From contig CM062818.1 in the NCBI GenBank assembly GCA_031772625.1, positions 1,682,244,167 through 1,682,308,166 of the forward strand: DNA of 64,000 nucleotides, read 5' to 3'. A program made the translations under genes and the position numbers. Origin of the DNA: Pinus tabuliformis. Its lineage: Eukaryota > Streptophyta > Pinopsida > Pinales > Pinaceae. Below are positions 1 through 10,444 of the stretch, piece after piece. The notes under the pieces were generated by a model. The model saw only the letters and a program-made list of their open reading frames with translations. It had not been told where the DNA came from and ran no database searches. Positions within the stretch are counted from its first letter, which is position 1. Each line of letters opens with the position of its first letter.

Positions 1-298
1 TTTCAAGTTGATGGGCTCTAATTTCATTTTTAATCCCAAACACTTTAGCAAGTTTTTCTAATGCTTCATGAGGAGTCTCAAGTTCTGCAATGTGGAATCT
101 AAGATCAGGAGAAATAGACATCCCTATCAAACCACGTGCTTGATCTTGTCTATTTTCCCATTTTGCAGCCTTGTCTTCATCTTTTGGTTTCTTCTCTTGG
201 TCTGTGGCTATTCTGAAGAGACCTTTACTTCTAAGTAAATCTTCCATGTAGGCTACCCATTAGAAGTAGTTAGTGCTGTCAAGAATGACTTGGCATGG

Positions 299-398
299 CT
301 GAAGCTGAAGATGCTGAAAGTAAGTGTTCCAATGGATAGATTTAAAAAAAAAAAACTGAAGCTGAAGATGCTGAAAGTAAGTGTTCCAATGGATAGAT
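299..398 (-). repeat. 41-bp duplicated segment in C1 leader/gag
   Basis: A segment of about 41 bp beginning CTGAAGCTGAAGATGCTG occurs at about 300-341 and again at about 357-398, separated by an A-run. It makes an apparent open frame here that encodes duplicated Ser/Phe-rich peptides, which I do not regard as a gene. Confidence 0.8.
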
Positions 399-534
399 CT
401 CGAAAAAATAGGCGGTTTAAAAAAAAAAACGGCTCTGAAAAAGGCTTCCGGATGAAGAAGTTATGGCTTTTTGAAAAAAAATTGTTGACGTTGCCGGCAA
501 AGTGCGCGAATGTGCGGGAATGAAAAAAATCCGC

Positions 535-612
535 CCCCACAAAATGGAGACTTGAACCCAAGACCTCTACTCTCTTAAAATAGCTTTGAACCAATTGATC
601 TATACAAAAAAT
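535..612 (-). repeat. tRNA-like (SINE head-like) segment
   Basis: On the minus strand, TAGATCAATTGGT resembles a pol III A box and GGGTTCAAGTCTCC resembles a B box, about 30 bp apart as in tRNA genes. No intact cloverleaf is evident. It could be the head of a tRNA-derived SINE or a chance resemblance inside the C1 leader. Confidence 0.35.
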
Positions 613-1261
613 TTGAGAGAGAGAGAGAGGGGGGGGGCTTGGTTTGCGTGCTTGCCTTGAGAAAGCTCTTTTTCCCTACAAAACACAAAACACAAAACCC
701 AACACGAATATGCAAAGAAAAACGAACCTTGCGGCTCGAAGTTAGCTTTAGCCAAAAAAAACTAGAAATTTTAAAAAAAAATCTCAAAGTTAGCTTTAGC
801 CGAAAAACTAAATATTTTTCTCAATGTTTCTGATTTTCCGAGATCACACTAAGGTGCAGGGAAAAGAGCATACGCATGAGAAAAATCCTTCCTTTATGTT
901 TCTGATTTGCCCAGATCGCACAGAGTCGCAGGGCAAAGAGCATACGCATAAATGAAAGGTATAGATCCGGTTAAAAAAAAGGCTAAATAAACTAAGACCG
1001 AAATAAGCAGAGAGAAAATAACAGTAAACTGCAAAAGAAAACAATGTATACCTCCCGATCTTAAAAATGACGCAGCTAGGGCTACCGGAAACCTTTTCGC
1101 GTGAAACGAAAGGGGTTCCTCACTGGAACAGATGCTCCGAACGCAATAGAGTAGTCCTCTCAGCCCGAAAGCAGTCAGAAACAGCAGATCTAGGAAACGA
1201 CAGCCGCATGCAGTTCTACCGGCTTCAGATTTGGATCACCAATGGACGCGGCCCTCAAATA

Positions 1262-1273
1262 GCTCTGATACCA
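1262..1273 (-). other. primer-binding site of C1
   Basis: The minus strand reads TGGTATCAGAGC, which pairs with the 3' end of plant initiator tRNA-Met and abuts the LTR end. Confidence 0.85.
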
Positions 1274-1771
1274 TGTAGGAATTTACAGGGTAAGTTCCTC
1301 AGAAAGAACACCAAAAGGACACCGCTCACAACCAGATCTCAAATCAATACACCAGTATTTTTGACGTGGTTAAAACCCTCAAAGTGCAAGGAGGGAAACA
1401 GTCCACGGCCTGTCCCAACGTGGGTACTACAGGCAATTTATTAATCAAAGAATGAAAATTTACATAAGCTTCTCTCATGCACGGATTACCCGAACAATGA
1501 CCCTCCATGCGCTTTAAATAGAACTCATGGACCAATCGAGTGTCAAGCCACGGATCAAGTGTCGGTAATACCGAGGTGAGAGTGAACCGTCGGATCACTA
1601 CAGATCGTGACCGTCGGATTGTAAGTTACAAAATGTACAACGGTAAAGAAACACACTTTACCTAACTCTAACCTAACTCTATACTAGACCAAGTTGAACT
1701 TAACTATATCCTATGTGTCGGAATATCCTAACAGCCACAACTCCCAGCTCACCCAAATCCGAATCCTAACA
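1274..1771 (-). repeat. 5' LTR of C1
   Basis: On the minus strand it ends CCTACA at base 1274, immediately followed by the primer-binding site TGGTATCAGAGC (1273 to 1262). The start is uncertain: TGTTAGGA occurs at 1771 and again at 1733, giving a length of 460-498 bp. A TATA-like TATTTAAAG lies near 1507-1520 on the minus strand. The partner LTR is outside the window, so age cannot be read. Confidence 0.75.
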
Positions 1772-2157
1772 ACAGACCGATCTAGTCAATACAAATTGTT
1801 GAGAGTCTGGATCCTGAAGTTGAGTCAAGAGAATGTAATGAACTTAAGTTAAGATCTGTACGCGTAATTTCTCCAAATGAGGACAAAATTCTACAACCTG
1901 AAGTTGAAAAAATGCATCTAAATAAGCCTTCGACTATAGATAACCAAAAAAGAAAACAGGGAGAAGATACAGTCAGGCAGAAAGATCCCGAACAAATCAT
2001 AATTACTTCTCCCCCATTCCCAGAAAGATTGATAATACCTTGACCAATTGAATATCTTGACTTTGATCTTCTGGGTGAACTCAAAAATCTCTGTATAAAA
2101 ATACCCCTCCTCCAGGCCATTCAAGATATTCTGATATATGCTAAAACCATTAAAGAG

Positions 2158-3000
2158 TTGTGTGCAAAGAAGTCTGTGAGGAAAACAAAAATAACACCAA
2201 CTGTCCATGTCGTTGGAACTTTGTCTGATTTATTACTAGGCAAAGAGACACCTATAAAATATGAAGACCCAGGGAATCCCATTGTCACAGTCCAAATAAA
2301 TGGCCGCTCTTTTCCCAATGCTTTAGTTGACTTAGGGGTAGCCATTAACATTCTTACAACAAAAACTTGTGAAGTGCTTGGCATCACAGCCTTAGAACCA
2401 ACCACTACCTTGCTGGAACTTGCCGACTGTTCAGTCGTTAAGCCAGAAGGAACATTACAAGATGTGATGGTTTCTGTGGACTCTTGGGAATATCTAGCAG
2501 ATTTTTTTATTATCAACCCCAGAAATCGGCTAGATGGACATCCCTTAATATTGGGAAGGCCTTGGCTAGCAACAGTTGATGCTTATATAGGCTGCCGAGC
2601 AAGCAATATGACCATAACCAGAGGAAATGCTATTAAGAATCTAGCTTTATACCCTCCTGCTCAGCCAAGCCTGACCATTGTAAAAACTCGAAAACAACTA
2701 GCAGCATATTTAAAAGAAAATATTTGTTCACCGTTGACTATGGTATATGCGCTTGAATTCAAAAATCAAACAAAAGATGATGTCATTAACACCTTTATCA
2801 ATCACCCTGCTGCAGTGTCTAATTTGAGATGTCACATGATTGAAGCAGTCCTTGACAATGAGATTGAAGAAGATTCCTTGAGAGACATCAATGACAACCC
2901 GATACCAACAACCACCATCTATAATAGCAAGCCTATTGAAATCGAGCAAGGGAAAATCCTGAACATTAATAGTAGTATGAGTAATGACCAGCAAATATAA
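2158..3000 (+). pseudogene. G1 protease region
   Basis: The translated segment contains NALVDLGVAINIL, the retropepsin active-site region in its DLG form, which is common in plant Gypsy elements. It is followed by HPLILGRPWLATVDA, which matches the C-terminal ILGRPWL flap-side motif of Gypsy proteases. Its upstream part would be the gag end, which is not recognisable before about 2150. It is a fossil part of G1, adjacent to the RT region. Confidence 0.8.
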
Positions 3001-3058
3001 AGGGGATTTTGCATGGGACTACCTAGACATGAAAGGTATTGACCCTTAGTTATGCAGT

Positions 3059-4394
3059 CACCACATCTACACTGAAAAAGATGCAAGACCCATTCGACAG
3101 CCGCAATGTAGATTAAATCCTCATCTAAAGGATATTGTGAAAGAAGAGCTTCAAAAACTGTTAGATGTGAATTTTACTTATCCTATCTTTGACAGTAAAT
3201 GGGTTTCTCCATTAGTAGTTGTCCCCAAAAAGAATGGAAAATGACGGATATGCGTTGACTATAGAGAACTCAACAAAGCGACGCAAAAAGACCATTTTCC
3301 CCTTCCATTTATCGACTAGGTCCTTGATACACTGGCAGGAAATAAATTCTTCTCTTTCTTGGATGGCTTCAGTGGCTACAACCAAATTCAAATTGCCCCT
3401 AAAGATTAGGATAAACTACTTTCACCTGCCCCTGGGGAACATTCGCTTACAGGGTATTTCCTTTCGTATTGTGCAACCACCTACTACATTCCAAAGATCC
3501 ATAGTCAATATTTTTGTAGACTTGATAAATGAAGGATTGGAGGTGTACATGGATGATTTCACACCCTATGGGGATGATTTTGATCAGGCATTACAAACAT
3601 TGGAGAAAGTCCTAGAACGATGTATTGCTACTAGGCTATGCTTAAGTCATGAGAAGTGTCATATGATGATGACAGAGGGCCTAATTCTAGGTCATTACAT
3701 TTCAATAGCTGGAATTCAGGTAGATCCAACAAAGATACAGGTAATCCTCTTATTAGCTACTCCCTGCACTCAAACAGAGGTACGTAGTTTTTTGGGATTT
3801 GCTGGATATTATCGTAGATTTATAAAGAACTTTTCGCAAATTGCTGCACCTTTATATGCCTTGATAGGAAATGTTGATTTTATATGGACTGATAAATGTG
3901 ACACTGCTTTCACAGATCTGAAACGGTTAGTATCGACAACACTAGTATTACGAGGCCCGAATTGGGATATACCTTTCCAGATTTCATTAGATGCATCAGA
4001 TACAACCATTGGAGTTGTTCTTGGCCAAGAAGAAGACAAGAAACCTTACGCTATATATTACATCAGCAAAAACCTTACCCCTGTTGAGTTGAATTATATA
4101 GTAACAGAAAAGGAGTTTCTAGTTGTTATTTATGCTATAAACAAATTTAGACACTATATAACTGAATATCCTGTACTTCTATATACTGATCACTCTGCCA
4201 TTAAATATTTAGCCAGCATACCAATTACAAATGGAAGAGTGACTCGTTGGTTACTACTTTTGTAGGAATTTGACATAACTATAAGGGATCAACCAAGGAA
4301 GGAGAACCTCGTGGCAAACTTCCTCTCCCGAGTGCCAAGAATAGATGATATAGTGGCAGCAGATGATCAATTCCTAGATGAAAATTTGTTTGTT
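3059..4394 (+). pseudogene. G1 reverse transcriptase and RNase H region
   Basis: RT signatures in order: a KWVSPLVVV-like segment, a VDYRELNKAT-like segment, then VYMDDFTPYGDDF (the YxDD catalytic box) and VRSFLGFAGYYRRFIKNFS. RNase H follows, with ISLDASDTTIGVVLGQ, ISKNLTPVELNY and LLYTDHSAIKYL. This is the standard Gypsy order. The region is broken in several places and reads as a fossil. Confidence 0.85.
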
Positions 4395-4442
4395 GTGGCG
4401 GTAAAAACGCCATAGTATGCAGATGTAGCAAATTACTTAGCA

Positions 4443-5750
4443 GTGGGAAAATTACCCAAACATTTGACACCCAAAGAAAGGAAATTGATTGTTCAGTGTA
4501 GCACTCATTTCTCTTGGATTGGAGGATACCTTTTCCACACGAGATCTGGTATGCAGATTTGCAGGTGCATCAGGGAGGGCGAAATGTATGATATCCTAAA
4601 AGCCTGCCATGATGGACCTTGCGGTGGACACTTTGCAGACCGCAGAACTGGACATAAAATTCTACAAATGGGCTACTACTGGCCCACTATTTTTAAAGAT
4701 GCTAAGAAATTTGTCCAGGCATGTGATAGTTGCCAAAGGATGGGCCACCCTAGCCAATCTGATGAAATGCCCCTGCATCCACAGCTAGTGATAGAACCCT
4801 TTGAGCGTTGGGCATTAGATTTCGTTGGGCTGTTCAAACCACCATCCAACCAGAAATCGTATATATTGGTTGCAACAGATTACGTAACTAAGTGGGTGGA
4901 AATAGTAGCGTTTCCAAGAGCAACAGAGGAAACCATTATTAACTTTCTTTTTGAAATTTTTGTGTGGTATGGCTTACCCAGAGAAGTAATTATTGATGGG
5001 GGACCACAATTCGTGGGTCACAATATTGCTGCTACATTGAGAAATCATCATATCACACACATAATTACTTCTCTGTATCACCTGCAAGCGAACGGGCAGG
5101 TGGAGAGAACCAACAAAGTTATCAAAGCTATTCTAACAAAGACAGTTTCATCACATCGACGAGACTAGGCTGCTCGACTGCCAGAGGCCTTGTGGGCGTA
5201 TTGCACAACTTGGAGAAACACTACTGGATACTCTCCGTATCAACTGGTATTTGGTAAAGAACCCATTTTTCCCATAGAATTTGAAATACAAACACTAAGG
5301 ACAACCCAAGAAGTGGGACTAGATTTAACTGAAGCCCAGGTTCACTGGTTACAATAGATGAATGAATTAGATGAGGCTCGGCTACTGGCTCTACAGTGTA
5401 CGACACTCATTCAACAACAAAGAGCCAAATGATATGATGCCCTGATTAAGAAAAATACATTTCATGAGGGCGACTGGGCACTCATTTATGATTCTAGGTT
5501 TCACGACTTCCCTGGCAATTTGCAGACCAGGTGGTTAGGCCCCTATGAAATAAAGCAAGTACACCACAATGGCACTCTTATCCTGACCACCATTGATGGG
5601 TTTGGTTCTTCTTTTAAAGTGAATGGGAATCGGGTGCGCCTCTACCAAAAACCACTTACCAAAGAATCTTTCTACCAGCAGATACGTGAGGACCCCACCA
5701 TGCAAGTTTTAGCTTCAAAAGGAAATCCTTTGGCAGATTCATCTTTATAA
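4443..5750 (+). pseudogene. G1 integrase region
   Basis: An HHCC zinc-binding segment is visible (H-x3-GGHF, then CDSCQRMGHPSQ). The DDE core follows: WALDFVGLFKPP, then GLPREVIIDGGPQFVG, then ANGQVERTNKVIKAIL, giving the D, D and E positions. A C-terminal segment (about 5520-5750) beginning RWLGPYEIKQVHH matches the usual Gypsy integrase tail. No chromodomain is seen. The region is a fossil with a few breaks. Confidence 0.85.
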
Positions 5751-5849
5751 AATTTATTTCTTCTCTGTAAAATATGTAAATATCATTGCTGATTTGATTT
5801 GATTTGATTTTTCTTTTTCTCTACTTGTTTTGTTGTTCTGTTAATTAAA

Positions 5850-6740
5850 CAGTTTTCATTCAATCCAATTGAACAACACTTAATTTTTGGCTTGTTTTGC
5901 TGTTCAATTAATTGAACAGCCGTTGTTTAATCCAATTGAACAAGCACTTTCTTTTTGGTGTGATTTTTCTATTCAATTAATTGCACAGCTGTTGTTCAAT
6001 CTATTGAACAGCCATTGTTCAATCTATTGAACAGCTGTTGTTCAATCCAATTGAACAACACTTTCTTTTTTGTGTGATTTTGTTGTTCAATTAATTGAAC
6101 AGTTGTTGTTCAATCTATTGAACAGCTGCTGTTCAATCCAATTGAACAACACTTTCTTTTTCGCATGATTTTGTTGTTCAATTAATTGAACAACTGTTGT
6201 TCAATCTATTGAACAGTCATTGTTCAATCTATTGAACAGCCATTGTTCAATTCAATTGAACAACTATTGTTCAATCTATTGAACGGTCGTTGTTCAATCC
6301 AATCGAACAACACTTTCTTTTTGGCATGTTTTTGTTGTTCAATCTATTGAACAGTGGTTGTTCCATCTTAATTGAACAACACCCTTTTTTTTGGCGTGTT
6401 TTTGATGTTCAATTAATTGAACAACTGTTGTTTAATCTATTGAACAATTGTTGTTCCATCTCAATTGAACAACACCCTTTTTTTGGCGTGTTTTGCTATT
6501 CATTCAATTGAACAGCTGTTGTTCAAACAACTGAACAACACTTTTACATCCCCTATGCATGCTTTTTTGTTCCTTTGATTGAATTGCTTTCGTTCATTCA
6601 AATGAACAACTATTGTTCAATCCCAATTGAACAACACTTTTTCTCTTTGTGGTTATTGCTGTTCAAACGATTGAACAACACTTTTTGCGTATCTCTGTTG
6701 TTCAATTCCAATTGAACAACAAAATTTTTCTTTTGTGTGA
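5850..6740 (+). repeat. palindrome-rich repeat array of G1
   Basis: About 900 bp made of roughly ten irregular units of 68-160 bp. Each unit carries near-palindromes such as GTTCAATCTATTGAAC and GTTCAATTAATTGAAC, followed by AACAACACTTTCTTTTTGG-like linkers. Every frame through it encodes low-complexity peptides, so I call no gene here. It sits just after pol. A single copy of the palindrome also occurs in the G1 3' LTR at about 17174. Confidence 0.9.
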
Positions 6741-8269
6741 TTGTTGTTTGCTTGTCTGAACGATTTCTATTCACTCGAACACTCAACCCCATTTTTATTT
6801 TGTTTTTCACTTTGTTTTCTTTTCATGGCATGAAGTACTCTACTTTTATGAGGACAAGAATTTATGGATTCTATTGAGGGGAGTTAATACTATTAATGTT
6901 ATGATCTTTAACAGAACAACTTATTGACAATAGATTATTTTCAAGAAAGGGACATAGTTATTTATATACTGCTTTGTTGCATAGCTTTCTGTTGTACTTG
7001 ATACTGATTGGTTATCTTAATACCATGTTGGTTCCACCCTTCCTAGTTATAATCTTCTTTGTCTTTAATAAATAAGACTATGGGTATATTTTTTTATTGG
7101 CATGTTAAACTTCTTCCACCATCCCTGCTCTTAAGGAGTATTGAGCTTCCCTCTATTTATCATAAAAATGTGTAATAACAACAAAATTTTGTTTTCAGAT
7201 GGATGATAGGGGGTCTCATTACGAGTCAACCTACCATGTTCATAAGGCTGTAGCAAAGTGGCATTCCCACTATGGCCAACACCAGGGTTATGATCCATTG
7301 GATAACCAGAATATCCTTGGAACAGGAGGTCTCATCACGAGCCGGTGTGATCAATTTTGCTACATCCCAGTGAATGGCAGTGTGGTCATCTGGTTACCAC
7401 GCTAGCACACTGATCTCTTCTGTAGAACAACACGGTAACTCTCCATTTATAAATTGAGGATCTTGGCTGATATGGGTTAAAAAGCAACCCCGCCAAGGCT
7501 ATGGACGACTGCTGGTAGCAGAGGCTCTGCCTATGGTATTGAAGTTATATCTTATCATCAATTATTACTATATTACCCTCTTCTTATTATTTCTTTTTAT
7601 CGAAGAAGTTATTTTCTTAATTTTTCCCCGTTTTGAACTTTTATGCATGAGATCTTGTTTTTCGATCAATTTCATCATTCTCGGCTAGAATACCGTCAGC
7701 AGAGCATATTTTCGGCACATTGCTATCCTTTTCTTTCTCGCATAACTTATCATCAATCTAAGCGTCTTATATTTTATTCATAACTATCTTTACACACTCC
7801 GCTCTCATTATAACCATACTTCTTGCCATCCTATCATTTATGTGTGTACTACGTTTCATTTAATGCTATATTGTTCTTCCCCTTGCCTTGCCGTCAGAAC
7901 AACCCTTTCCCTGTCTACTCGGTTGTGGGCGACTTCTCTTTTTATGGAGGGGGAGGATTCCCATTACACCTTTGCATGCGCTATATTTATTCCGCTTACT
8001 GGAATTGATATGTTTTAGGTTGATTGCTATGATATCCCATGATCAAATGGCAAGTATGGCAGTATTAGAGTTAATATCATTAATTATCATGGAAATTCCG
8101 CTTGACATTATGGAATTTAGTTGTTATGTCTACTTGTTGTTCTATTTCTCCAAATCAATTGTTGTTCTTTGTTGCGTTTTTGTTTTGTTAATCCTTGAAA
8201 CTTGTAGAGCGAATATTGAAAGAATTCGAGCATTAGGGGTGGAAAATTAGTTCGGGAGAACCCTCGGTG
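6741..8269 (+). other. G1 spacer between pol and extra ORF
   Basis: No conserved protein was recognised. It holds a polypurine-like tract TGAGGGGAGT (6875-6884) preceded by TTTTATGAGGACA, closely resembling the end of the element before the 3' LTR. It also holds a T-rich tract ending TTTTCAG at 7199, just before an ATG, which looks like a splice acceptor. A 68-codon frame from 7199 and a hydrophobic frame at about 7888-8250 are open but show nothing recognisable. Confidence 0.5.
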
Positions 8270-10082
8270 TTGGGAATTTCTGACAGAGCCAGGGAAATTC
8301 TAGTGCACACGGGATGGATTTCATATTTCACTAGGCTTCAGGCCTCTAGCAGTGAAATCGCTCTTGAATTTTTACAGCACTTATAGAATGGGCAATCCAC
8401 AGTAAAAGGTGTAAGAATAATAGTATCGGAAGCTGTGATAGTTGAGGTTTTTGGGCTGTCGGTAGAAGGAGTAGCATGGCCGGAAAAGCATGTAATGTTG
8501 CATGATGCAGTGGATATTTTCAAAGACACAGGTGAAGAGCTAACCCGAAAAGGAAAGGGCATTCAACTGTCCTCTCTGGGAGAACCATGGTGCGAATTGG
8601 CGAGTGTCGTCCAACAGTACATTACCTGTGATGGTCGATGAGATGTGGTAAAACCACGACAACTTAAACTTTTAGTTGTTTTAAAGCAAAAGCTTACTGT
8701 CAATTTGCCATTTTTCTTAAATTCATTGTTGCATGATATAGCTGATAGAGTAAGATGGGCTAAACATCCTGATACTATATTCAGTTATGTTGATTAGAAT
8801 GATTGTTAGTCACAGACTTGCTCAACAAGATTTAACTTGGGATAATTTTATAGCTCCACCAGAGATTAGGCCAGACCCTATAGTCCAAAATTCTGCAATC
8901 CTGGGAATTGAACAGCAGAACCCTGTTCCGAAGAGGAAAATAACTGCTCATATAATAACTTGACCTACTAAGTGCAGGTGTTCTGCGAGGTTGAATCCAT
9001 TTCAGAGGAATTTTGTAGATCCTCAAGGTAGTGTCGAGTGCCTGGCAGAGCCATCTAGTCCAATTGTTGTACATGACTCTGAACCTGAACAGGAGGAAGA
9101 ATGCAATTTTGAACCAGAACAAGAGGAAGAACATGATTCTGACCCAGAACAAGGGGAAGCACAATACTTTTCTCAAGATGATGGTGAACCATAAAATGAA
9201 GCAGGGCCTTCTCAAAAACCACCTATGAGCCCCCGAGATGATTTCTTGCAGGAATTTGAGGACAAGATGGCCCAGGTTCTTGCAAATTTGAGCGCATATA
9301 TACAACCTGAAGGATTACTCGACCAGAGCCTGAACAAGTCTCAATCCACAGAGGATTCTAGTCACACAGAAATTTTGCCTTCCCCAGAAGCTGCAAACCA
9401 GGCCGAGGAAGTGGACACATAAATAATTCATGAATCTGATAACCAGTCAAGTGAAACAGTTATAGTGGAACATAGTCAAGATGAGCACCAAGATCCCTCA
9501 GACACAAAGGGCATTGATAAACCTGTTCCTACAGAGGATGCTTCATCATTCATAAGCCCTGATGATGGATCCCAGTTGGGATTTGAAACGTTGGCATAAA
9601 AATGTTCATACTGTGGATTCTCCGGAAACTGAATCAAAAGATACAAACCAAATATCCCTTAAATCCAATAAGCAAGTAGCTGAAATAAAGTTAAGAAAGT
9701 TGAAGAAGAAATATCGGAAGCTTCAGAAGACGGTTAAGCGGTTGCGTTGGAAATTAAAAGAAGCTGCAAATGGGGAAGCTCTGAGCACTATTCTTGAGTT
9801 AGTCACTATGGCCACACAGATAGAAGTATGTGAAGGTAAGGCAATAGGAACCCAGACTAAATCTATTTCTACTCAGACGATAGCCACACAAACAAGCTTT
9901 CATATAGATTTGATAGATATGGCTATTCAAACTAAGGGTTTGTCCTCTCACAACAAAAGCACCCAAACAAAAGAAATATGCAATGGTGCTCCATCAAGCA
10001 GTGATCCTATTCTTCTAGAGTTACAAGAGGAGCTAGTACAGGCCCAGCTTGCTTTAGCGCAATGTAAGAAGGAGATAGTTCC
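8270..10082 (+). pseudogene. G1 extra ORF after pol, first part
   Basis: Not a known enzyme. The first third (8280-8830) holds segments such as VSEAVIVEVFGLSVEG, GEPWCELASVVQQYITCDG and VSHRLAQQDLTWDNFI, which I recall as a pattern in uncharacterised retroelement ORFs of seed plants and bryophytes; that recollection needs a search. It then becomes acidic (repeated EPEQEEE). Next comes a basic coiled coil (about 9670-9775), a run of TQT motifs (9811-9969), and a second coiled coil (about 10000-10100). G2 is inserted near the end. It is broken, with several breaks. Confidence 0.6.
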
Positions 10083-10414
10083 TGTTATGAACCAGCTCAA
10101 GAAAAGATAGAAAAAATAGATCAACGCTTTAGAATTCAGCCTCTTCGAGGGGGCAACCTCCTTAACATTACATAAATGAAAAATTCTTGGATGATTCAAA
10201 TGACAAAACCTCCTTTCTATATATAGGAGTCTAAGGAGTCACAATATAATCCAGCCGACCTATCAATAATAATATAAAGCCACAAAAATAACAATAGAGG
10301 GATTCTATGGGGCACAGTAATAACAATATGGGGGAAATAGGGGCACAACAATATTAATAAGGGGTATAACTACAATAGTAATGGGGTAATCACTAGTATT
10401 ATAGGGACCCAACA
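10083..10414 (-). repeat. 3' LTR of G2
   Basis: On the plus strand it begins TGTTATGAACC and ends GACCCAACA; its 332 bp matches the other LTR at about 98%. The polypurine tract adjoins it on the inner side. Confidence 0.95.
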
Positions 10415-10428
10415 TGCCCCTCTCCTTC
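10415..10428 (-). other. polypurine tract of G2
   Basis: The minus strand reads GAAGGAGAGGGGCA, directly before the 3' LTR. Confidence 0.85.
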
Positions 10429-10444
10429 AAAAAACGTGTTGTCC

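Larger units (their letters stand above)
1..1771 (-). mobile_element. C1: Copia-type LTR retrotransposon, 5' part
   Basis: On the minus strand the order is 5' LTR, a primer-binding site complementary to initiator tRNA-Met, a leader of about 950 bases, then the start of gag running off the window at base 1. The gag part (about 1-290) reads WVAYMEDLLRSKGLF, then GLIGMSISPDLRFHIAELE, the usual N-terminal segment of Copia gag. It carries at least one break. The leader holds a duplicated 41-bp segment and a tRNA-like stretch, both listed separately. The element lies in G1, so it is younger than G1. Its other LTR and pol must lie to the left of the window. Confidence 0.8.

Noticed and set aside
253-594. 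113-codon minus-strand frame with repeated Ser/Phe-rich peptide
   Set aside because: It spans the duplicated 41-bp unit and A-runs; it has no domain and lies out of register with the C1 gag.
1067-1444. 125-codon plus-strand frame across the C1 LTR and leader
   Set aside because: It is antisense to the element, crosses LTR and primer site, and encodes no known domain.
5850-6740. Resemblance to a CRISPR array
   Set aside because: Units are irregular in length, spacers are themselves repeats, the setting is a eukaryotic retroelement, and no cas genes exist.
6290-6810. Open frames within the palindrome array
   Set aside because: Translations are just the repeat unit in three frames (e.g. SIEQHPFF); they reflect repeat composition.
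7380-7440. tRNA-Val-like GTGGTCATCTGGTTACCACG
   Set aside because: The D-arm-like stretch has no matching T-arm or B box and no cloverleaf.
9948-10199. Minus-strand frame ending in the G2 LTR
   Set aside because: It is antisense to the G1 ORF and crosses the G2 junction; a near-copy exists at the other LTR.
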